Position numbers and translations under genes: made by a program. From positions 49,016,001 through 49,080,000 of the forward strand of contig NC_072895.1 in the NCBI RefSeq assembly GCF_027943255.1: 64,000 bases of DNA, in the 5' to 3' direction. Below the pieces are notes generated by a model that saw only the letters and a list, made by a program, of their open reading frames with translations, ran no database searches and was not told where the DNA came from. The stretch comes from Anastrepha obliqua (lineage: Eukaryota; Arthropoda; Insecta; Diptera; Tephritidae). Within the stretch, counting starts at the first letter, position 1. Every line of letters starts with the position of its first letter. This document shows positions 57,631 through 64,000 of the stretch, in pieces.

Positions 57631-58839
57631 TTTTCTTCCTAAAACGAGTAGTCATAATTTCGTTATATGGAGACAATGCACAAGACAGTCAGCAAAAGAA
57701 AAAAAAAATCAAAAATCAACGCGATTTTCAAACCAATTCAATTTTTATATAAAAAACTTAGTGTCCTTTAAAACTGCGTACCTAAAATTTTATTAAAAAC
57801 TTAGATTTTTAAACAAATTTTGTTGAATTTTTTGAAGGTTTGAAACTTTAAGCTATTTTTATTTTGTTGCAACACAATATAAACTACATTTTTATACTAC
57901 ATTTTTTTGATGTAATATAAACTACATTTTTATACAATATATTACATTTTTGTTGTTGTAATAAAACTACATTTTTATCATTTTATAAGGAAAATGAAAT
58001 AGAAAATGGATAAATAATCACAATTTTGCAACACATTGGTGCGAATGTTTTTTTTTTTTGTTTTTCAGTTTATCTTTAGGAAAAATTTAATTTTTTAACA
58101 GTTTTGTGCTGCCTTTTTGCTCATACTGTTGCACATATCTTTTATTTGCAGTTTATTGTTCGTGTACTCATTCACACAGTTGCCAATTGAAGTTGAAAAA
58201 ACCATAGGCTGACTATTTCTGAGCGTTCGGTACACACATCCCCGCATTCATGAGTATGTAAAGGTATGTATGTGTGTATGTTTCCATACAAAAATAGCTT
58301 CTATGTTGTCCAGTGTATTCACAACGGCATTGACATTCAGTCTGCGACATAACGGAAAACTGCATCCTGTGTTTCCTACATACGAGTAGCAAAGTTTACG
58401 CTTTGCTGATAGTTTTGGCAGTTTTTGTTTTTGCGCTACTAGCTTCCCAGCGTTTAGTCTTTTTCTCAGTTACGTTTGTTTTTCTGTTTTTTTTTGTATT
58501 TTTAACTGCCCATTTTATTTGCTGTATCTATTAGTTTTAGCAACTTTTCAGCATTGTTGGCACTGTTGCAAACATTCTAGCATAGACTAGCAATGCGCTG
58601 CATTCACGATTGGGTTAAAAATGGAATGCTGTAACTATAAAGCCCAAACAAGTGTGCTTTGTCTGATGGTGAGCTAGTAAGCTTTGGCGGCAATTTTTTT
58701 TTTTTTGTTTTCGTATAATACCTCACAGGAAATGAATACCGCTAATAGTATTTCAAAATAAATTAATGCTGACCTCAATCTGGAAATACTCTGACTTAAC
58801 GAGTACAAAATAGTTATATATAAAGTAATGAAATATATA
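57631..58839. other. Unassigned sequence with a minisatellite
   Basis: Apart from the minisatellite at 57880-57985 and an inverted scrap of the Tc1-like motif at 57761-57790, no gene is recognised. 58130-58640 is host-like, mixed-complexity sequence. Confidence 0.35.
57880..57985. repeat. AT-rich minisatellite
   Basis: The phrase AAACTACATTTTTAT occurs three times, with shortened forms (TACTACATTTTT, TATTACATTTTTG) between, at spacing of roughly 20-50 bp. Confidence 0.7.
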
Positions 58840-59131
58840 GGTGGTGCTTTATTGGCGACTAAATTCCTTAACATTAAATTTTATGATTGATTTCATGACG
58901 AAAGAGATCTTAAAGTTGAGGTGCTTACAAAAATTGGTTCAACCCAAAGCCCATAAAATTATATCCAAGAACTCCTCTAGCGTCGTTTCTCGGCCCTTTA
59001 CTGTTTGTTTTGCACGAACTTCAACGAACTGCCTAAGCTATTGAAGCACAATAAAATTTAAATACATATACGCTAATGATGTTCAACTGTATTTGAGCTG
59101 CCCTTTTCACTTATTGAATTTATGCAGAAAT
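58840..59131 (+). pseudogene. Jockey-like LINE reverse transcriptase fragment
   Basis: PLASFLGPLLFVLHELQR (around 58975-59030), then after a frameshift IYANDVQLYLSCPFHLLNLC (59062-59125). This is the end of palm motif B (G.PQGS.LGPLLF) and motif C, with the usual YADD changed to YAND. The fragment ends abruptly at the next LINE. The clade call (Jockey-like) is from the DVQLYLS-type motif and is tentative. Confidence 0.65.
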
Positions 59132-59134
59132 TAT

Positions 59135-59955
59135 TATTGTTATTATAATCCGACGCCACTCTCTCCCCGGCATAGTGTGCTCGCGAAAGGAGAGGATCGG
59201 GATCCCCTTGACAACCTGCACTATACTCCTGGAAGGATGGGCCTTGCACCAACTCAGCGAGCGCTGGGCAAGTACACGAACGTGCAAGGTCGCGAAGTCC
59301 TTCTGGCCACGTTTGGATAGGAGGCGCTCGCGGGATATTCTGAAGATGTCCAAATCTCATCTCTCAAATTTCGTGGCCATCCTCACGGGGCACTGTCTGC
59401 GGGGTATACATGCCGTGAGACTTGAAATTACATCGAGTCCTTTTTGCATCAGCTTTATGGAGGATGAGGTCATTCCCACGTTCCCATGTTCCCACGACCC
59501 GGATTTATAGCCGGCCAAGGACTGTCACTTCAGCAGCATTCCTCGTATATGCACAGGGAATGTTTATGCTGCTACAACAACAACAACAACAACAGTATGA
59601 GATGGAGAAATCTCAGCACCTACTCCTTAGCTGCCCAACTCTCGCGGGACAAAGATTCAAGCATCTTGGTTCTCACTTCTTTTTTGCGCTTGCTGATATA
59701 GCAGGCCTTGAAAACAAAAATCTGATGAACTTTATCAGCAGCATAAAGAGGTTAACACAACCGCAGACTAATCACCGTTCGTAGTCCACAAACACTCAAC
59801 CCTCCCCATCCCTTTCCCTTTTGTCCTTTTATCCTTCACCTATTTTTCCTCCTTGCAATGGTATCACAAAGGATGCACCAAACTTCTTTCGTCCAAGTGG
59901 GCCCACTCTCTGGGCGACCATCACTACCTAACTTAACCTAACTTCCCCTCCCGCA
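59135..59955 (+). pseudogene. GC-rich LINE ORF2 tail, 5'-truncated
   Basis: Same family as 40933-42461. The frame 59175-59510 gives CKVAKSFWPRLDRRRSRDIL, KMSKSHLSNFVAILTGHCL and RGIHAVRLEI with SPFC. After the insertion 59471-59596 it continues with SQHLLLSCPTLAGQRFKHLG and a stop at 59784. The 3' untranslated region ends in GGGCCCACTCTCTGGGCGAC and a TAACC-like tail (about 59925-59950). Truncated at the 5' end inside RNase H. Confidence 0.82.
59471..59596 (+). mobile_element. Small repeat with CAA tail, inserted in LINE
   Basis: 126 bp: ATTCCCACGTTCCCATG... to TGTTTATGCTGCTACAACAA, ending in about seven CAA repeats. The sister LINE at 42.1 kb lacks it, so the boundaries are exact. ATGAGGT (59464-59470) and ATGAGAT (59597-59603) look like a short target duplication. 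A fragment of the same sequence is at 2490-2527. It has no A or B box that I can find; probably a truncated LINE or SINE with a CAA tail. Confidence 0.7.
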
Positions 59956-60129
59956 TACCGCCCGAGGCGGGGTCCATTTTCACCGAGCACAGCGGCACTT
60001 TCGGACTGCAAGTCGTGTCGGAACTTTTATATATTTTGGTTTAAAAATGCATGATTATCGCTCTTTGAATTGTATGGTAGATGTTTTGTTCTACATATTT
60101 AGTTGTATTGTTTTTGTGTGGTTTGTAAA

Positions 60130-61430
60130 TGTAGTTGCGGTTAAGCCAGTTGCAGATAATATTATTGGTACTATCATATATTAACTTTTCGTTGCTTCCA
60201 TAATTGTTTTATTTCAATTGCGATTGGAGTATATTTAGAAATGTTTTCTTGTTCTTTTCGGACTAAATTATTATCATTAGGGACTGCAACATTAATCAGA
60301 TATGATTCTTTTTGCTTTTTGTTTATAAGTGTGATGTCTGGTCTACTGCTTGCAACTGTTATATCCGTAAGGATCACTCTGTCCCAGTACAGCTTTACTT
60401 CTTCGTTTTCCACTATGTTTTGAGGTATATATTTGTTATAAGGTTCATTGGTGTTGTTTGTTAACTTATATTTGAGGGCCACTGGTTGGTGGACTATTTT
60501 GGCTGCTATATTGGGTCTCTTAGTGTAATCGGTTCCTGCAAGTATTGAGCATCCACTTATGATATGTTCTATTGTCTTTCGTTGCTGATAGTATTTTCTG
60601 TAAAAATCGGAGTCTAAGTTCTTTTTGAGTATATATTTTCTGTAGTACTTCGTTGCAATTATCCCGTTTTGAATTGCTAGCAGAAACCCTCCAGTTTCCG
60701 GAAACAAACGGCCTTGTGTTAACCATTTGTAAGATAGTTCTGTGTTTATTCTATTGTTAAGCATTATGTTGATATGTGTTTCATGTATTTAGTTTCCAAG
60801 TTTGTTTCTTTGACTCAATTTATATTATCATATTTGTGTGGTGACGTTTTCCTGGTTTAAGTTTAGTGGGGTGAAATCATCATTTGCCTTGGCTATTGCT
60901 TTGTGTAGTTGTGTTTGTTGGTTGTGATATTAGATTTTAAAAACTGTTGTGGAATGCAGGTATATAAATAAGTCCTCTTCTACCATTCTTCCGTTTGATC
61001 GTGATCCGCTCTTGTTAATCTATTGAGACCTTCGAGATCCGTATCTGTCCACTTAATTATTCCGAATGAAGGTATCGCGAATATAGGTAGGTATCGTGAA
61101 TGTGTTTATAGCTTTAAATGTATTAAGTGCGTTTAACTGAGAGTCAACCTGTGTCTGTATGCATTTTATAATTGATTTTTAATCACTCCGTGGTTAATTT
61201 TTGTGTTCTATTCAAAACCAACGTATTTATATGTTTTTTCAGCCTTCATATTACTGAGGATTTCACCATCCAGTGGTTCGTTCTATTGTAGAAGTGTTAA
61301 TTTTCCACGTTCTATATGTACAAGTTTGCATTTTCCATTTCCGAATTCGATACCAATGTTTGCCGTGGTTTTTTCAACTAGTTTCAGAATGCTTTGCATT
61401 TGTGGTTTTGGTTTTTAGGGTAAAAAAAAA
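60130..61430 (-). pseudogene. LINE with possible restriction-like endonuclease end
   Basis: Minus strand, high to low. LVEKTTANIGIEFGNGKCKL, then LDGEILSNMKAEKTYKYVGF (61200-61380), the post-YADD palm. KAINTFTIPTYI (about 61105-61150) and IIKWTDTDLEGLNRLTR (61020-61070) mark the thumb. The C-terminal domain is the open frame 60174-60764. The YADD and everything upstream are missing. Stops and frameshifts lie between the blocks. This is a different lineage from the RNase H-bearing LINEs in the window. Confidence 0.75.
60174..60764 (-). CDS. C-terminal domain of LINE ORF2 (RLE-like), open fragment
   Basis: 196 open codons. Residues 10-40: SYKWLTQGRLFPETGGFLLA. Near 55-75 a zinc-motif remnant, YYQQRKTIEHIISGCSIL, where related proteins have C..C...ETI.H...GC. 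At 125-133 LYWDRVILTD. At 140-158 RPDITLINKKQKESYLINVA followed by VPND, then KY. The RPD...K....LI(D/N).AVP arrangement is like the restriction-like endonuclease of R2/R4/NeSL-type LINEs. The position I would expect to be Asp is Asn here. It is a fragment of a longer protein, with no sign of independent expression. Confidence 0.65.
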   Translation of the reverse strand: MLNNRINTELSYKWLTQGRLFPETGGFLLAIQNGIIATKYYRKYILKKNLDSDFYRKYYQQRKTIEHIISGCSILAGTDYTKRPNIAAKIVHQPVALKYKLTNNTNEPYNKYIPQNIVENEEVKLYWDRVILTDITVASSRPDITLINKKQKESYLINVAVPNDNNLVRKEQENISKYTPIAIEIKQLWKQRKVNI

Positions 61431-62279
61431 TCCATTTAAGTTTATTTGAGAAAATGAATGTACATAATCTCAAGAATGTTGTGTCCAAATTTTAAGTCAA
61501 TCGGTGCAAAACTCACAAAGTTAGAGCATTATAACCGTTGGCCGCTCCGACTCGGCTACCTGCTATGGAAAACTTTAAATCCATTTTCTGGAAAACGACG
61601 TTTTGCAAGTCGGTGGACACTTTTTCTCTGAATCTACTCGACCGATCTTCCTGAAATTTTGTACACACTTTCTCTACATAATTACCGAGGTAACCCTGTG
61701 AGGTTTTTTTTCAATTTTTATTTATTTTACAATAAACAATATTATGCGATTTATCGTCTAAAAATCGCACTTCTACTTCAATTGTTAAAAAAAATTGAAA
61801 ACAAATTTTTTTTTAATAAAAACTTGACAGGGCTACCTCGGACTATTGATTACCTAATGAAAACTCTTTGATTTTTTGATTTCAGATGATCCAATGCTGA
61901 GAAAAACTGTCCATGGCAAATTGCCTTTTTTTTCGAGACGTCTGCGTAGATCTGCTGTCAACGGCTCAATTTTGTATATTTTCTTGTGAAAATTTTTGAA
62001 AATATTTTTGAAATATGAGTTTACAGTACACTAATTGGATAAATAAATTTACATGAATCATCTTTCTAAAAAAATTCATAAATAAGTGCATAGTTTTAGT
62101 GGAATTAAAATCTTAAGAAGGACACATTCCCTCACACATATCTCGATGGCATATATTTTTGCCTGGAAGATTATTGAGTAAGAATCCATTGGAATTGATT
62201 TTTTGAATTTATGCCCCTTGATTTCCGTCCCTGTTCTACCATCTACTGATTTCGACCCATCAAAAACAATAAATACTTA
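61431..62279. other. Unassigned sequence with a small hairpin
   Basis: An imperfect palindrome lies at about 61680-61845: ACCGAGGTAACCCTGTGAGG and the facing CTTGACAGGGCTACCTCGG. Nothing coding is seen. The hairpin may be the core of a small MITE. Confidence 0.4.
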
Positions 62280-62760
62280 AACAGTGAATGAGGCTTCATC
62301 AACACAAGGGCCAGTAACAATGATTTGGTTTTGAACCAAGCAAATCTGAATGTACTGCTCTTTTTCAAAAATAGTTTGACTTCAGCGAGCACGATAAAGT
62401 TTTATTGAATAGATCTGTGTTACCATAAGTTGATGTAGCTAAGAACCTAGACGTACCATGCAACAGGACACTAACATAGGATAATCATAATTGGCAAAGT
62501 GTGCAGTATATTGAAGCCTTTATAGTCAACATAACACCCAACACCCACTAGACTACTAATCTACGAAATCTTATTTGCCATCAACGTTGTTGTACGCTGT
62601 TGAACTCTATGGCAATAGTGATAGTCAATGCAATAAAAAATTCAGTGTGCTTTATAATAGCATCGTCCCTTATTACATAGTAAAAACCGGTATGACCAGA
62701 TTCGTCTATGAGCTCCTAATATAACCGCAATATTGGTATGTAGATAGAAGTGTAGGTAGA
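62280..62760 (+). pseudogene. Jockey-like LINE fragment (RT thumb region)
   Basis: Plus-strand pieces include VAKNLDVPCNRTLT and DNHN (about 62435-62490), resembling the thumb motif of Jockey-type elements (LGV.F...LTWD.HI). Further on, YNSIVPYYIVKTGMTRFVYE (about 62655-62715) resembles YN.I.RYVY....YD....... in tephritid-type elements I remember. Frame changes are frequent. Could be the same lineage as 58840-59131. Confidence 0.5.
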
Positions 62761-62799
62761 AGTGACCGTCGATTTCTAAACCAACTCACTTAAGCCGTT

Positions 62800-63245
62800 G
62801 CCGATACATTGTGCTACCAGAGTAGCAGTTTACCTGTTGCCCCTCGTTAGCACCATAATGTTTTATGTGAAAACCAATTGATCTTGATTGACACTTATAT
62901 CACTAAGGCCATCAATAGCATTCAAACACGATGAGCTAAAGTATCTAAGCCTAGTGATATGCCACGCGGGCAATAACAAAGAAGATGTCTGACAGACTCT
63001 TTCTCCTTCTCATTCTTGCAGCTTCTCTCTAGTCTAAATGATGAACGTTCAATGTTTGAGCTTGTCGACTTAGGGGACAGTTACCTGTGATCAAAGCAAC
63101 TAACAAAGAGACGTTTTTCCTCCACCGATCACGTAGCGCCTTTGAGCGCCTAACGCCCCATTTTGGCCAAATTCTTTTTGCATCATTACATGTTAGACTA
63201 TCAATCGATTTCGTGTTGGCTGAAGTGATATTGCTACTTGTACTA
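62800..63245 (-). pseudogene. LINE ORF2 C-terminal remnant
   Basis: Minus-strand reading gives LTCNDAKRIWPKWGVRRSKA, then RKNVSLLVALITGNCPLSRQ and AQTLNVHHLD. In another frame CPAWHITRLRYFSSSCLNAI and DGLSDISV appear. These are the region after RNase H and the zinc-motif end of I/LOA-type LINEs. Dead, with several frame changes. Confidence 0.65.
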
Positions 63246-63439
63246 CGCAGTTTGTAGATTCAGAGGGGTATACCTACAATCTTCACATAATAATTTTTAA
63301 AAATAAATAATAAATAAATAATTTTTTATCAATAGTCGTTTTTAGATACATTTACATAGTGAAGAAAGATAAAAATATAAGCGGCTGTCATTCCTAGTAA
63401 GTAAGCCGCTCTTTCTAGTGGGTAACAAAATACTTTTTA

Positions 63440-63580
63440 TAATTATCGCACCCTTTATGGGGAGTTTGCCCAAAGTCCTCTTCTACTTTGTGGCTTACGT
63501 CTATAAGTTGTTCCACAAATGCAGGAACTACACTTGTATGTCGCCTTCGAACGGCAAATGTTACAGAAATATATACTTCG
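63440..63580 (-). mobile_element. SINE 3' half, degraded
   Basis: Reading minus: CATTTGCCGTTCGAAGG, GTAGTTCCTGCATTTGTGG, AACAACTTATAGACG, AAGTAGAAGAGG, AAAGGGTGCGATAATTAT. This is the 3' half of the SINE body with the usual end mutated. The Pol III head is absent. Confidence 0.6.
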
Positions 63581-63732
63581 AAAAAAAAAAATCGTTTTCT
63601 ATATTTTTTGTACCCGACCCTAGAAACCACAAACCACAGGAAGAGTTAATAAATATGGGTCTACAAGTTTCTGTTTTTGGAGATATGAAAATTTGTTTGT
63701 TCCTTTCTTACTTGGATATTCTTATCATAGCT
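63581..63732. other. Unassigned spacer
   Basis: Short stretch with an A-run; no feature seen. Confidence 0.3.
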
Positions 63733-64000
63733 GGTTGGTTGGTTGGTTGGTTTAAGTGGTGATTCGTCCAGAATCCATTTAGCGCTTCCGCATCGTTTTG
63801 TTGCCACATCCTCATCACCAACTTGTTTACCTGTTATTTGCAACATGACTATATCCAATCTGTGCAGTTCAGGACCCTTATTAGGTTGTTGACATTTAAG
63901 CCAGACAGTTTTTTGAGAACGTCCAGCTACAATCCGTGATTCGGAGGTATTTTAGGCAATTTGTATTCTTGACTACACCTAATGGTGTGAATACCGATTC
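63733..64000 (-). mobile_element. Possible LINE 3' end, runs off the window
   Basis: A TTGG microsatellite (63733-63752) is followed by non-repetitive sequence. On the minus strand this would be a 3' region ending in a CCAA tail. The sequence is reminiscent of tephritid LINE 3' ends, from memory, and no coding motif is visible before the window stops. Confidence 0.3.

Noticed and set aside
61203..61418. 71-codon plus frame
   Set aside because: Antisense to the LINE reverse transcriptase palm region, which reads convincingly on the minus strand.
1..64000. CRISPR arrays, bacterial operons, phage or rRNA genes
   Set aside because: None seen; repeats are eukaryotic transposons, satellites and microsatellites.

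Overview
The window looks like repeat-rich nuclear DNA of a higher fly, probably tephritid-like. That placement is an inference from the transposon types (rosa-like DD41D and DD34D mariners, RNase H-bearing LINEs), the AT-rich unique sequence and the lack of any bacterial gene organisation. I found no host protein-coding exon I could name. The only hint of a host gene is a TATA box with a GC-richer, triplet-rich stretch and a consensus splice donor (about 23.5-24.25 kb). The rest is mobile elements in many stages of decay, set in unassigned intergenic or intronic DNA.

Layout. 0.7-1.6 kb: LINE RNase H remnant. 3.4-4.1 kb: degenerate tandem repeat. 6.1-7.3 kb: LINE remnant (minus). 7.6-9.1 kb: two mariner scraps. 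9.3-10 kb: LINE 3' end. 10.65-13 kb: a stack of Tc1-like repeat, SINE, internally deleted DD41D element and full-length dead mariner, the last two meeting at one TA. 14.8-18.3 kb: a LINE on the minus strand split by a piggyBac-like non-autonomous element and by a complete DD41D transposon whose 360-codon transposase is open. 19.9-21.9 kb: two long-inverted-repeat elements, one with a perfect 9-bp target duplication, the other sitting in the tail of a SINE. 22.8-23.3 kb: LINE tail. 25.3-26.8 kb: extremely AT-rich degenerate satellite. 27.1-29.3 kb: minus-strand LINE interrupted by an 850-bp foldback element. 30.1-30.6 kb: deleted DD41D copy. 32-33.1 kb: LINE scrap and a 204-bp tandem repeat. 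38.2-40 kb: the best reverse transcriptase (plus), with an intact YADD but several stops. 40.7-42.5 kb: a minus LINE scrap next to a GC-rich, internally deleted LINE with ORF1 joined to the ORF2 tail and near-perfect target duplications. 44.2-45.3 kb: satellite with an exact 406-bp duplication. 48-49.4 kb, 50.8-51.1 kb and 52.5-57.6 kb: mariners, SINEs, Tc1-like repeats and LINE tails, several nested. 58.8-64 kb: Jockey-like fragments, another GC-rich LINE tail, and a LINE ending in a possible restriction-like endonuclease domain.

Common thread. A tRNA-related SINE (Pol III A and B boxes, body, AT-rich tail) occurs about ten times; three copies have clear 9-14 bp target duplications, so it was moved by a LINE. 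At least five nested insertions give a relative age order. The only open reading frame with all expected catalytic residues is the DD41D transposase at 15969-17051 (minus), so that element is the best candidate for recent activity. All protein-family calls come from reading translations and recognising motifs; no database search was run.
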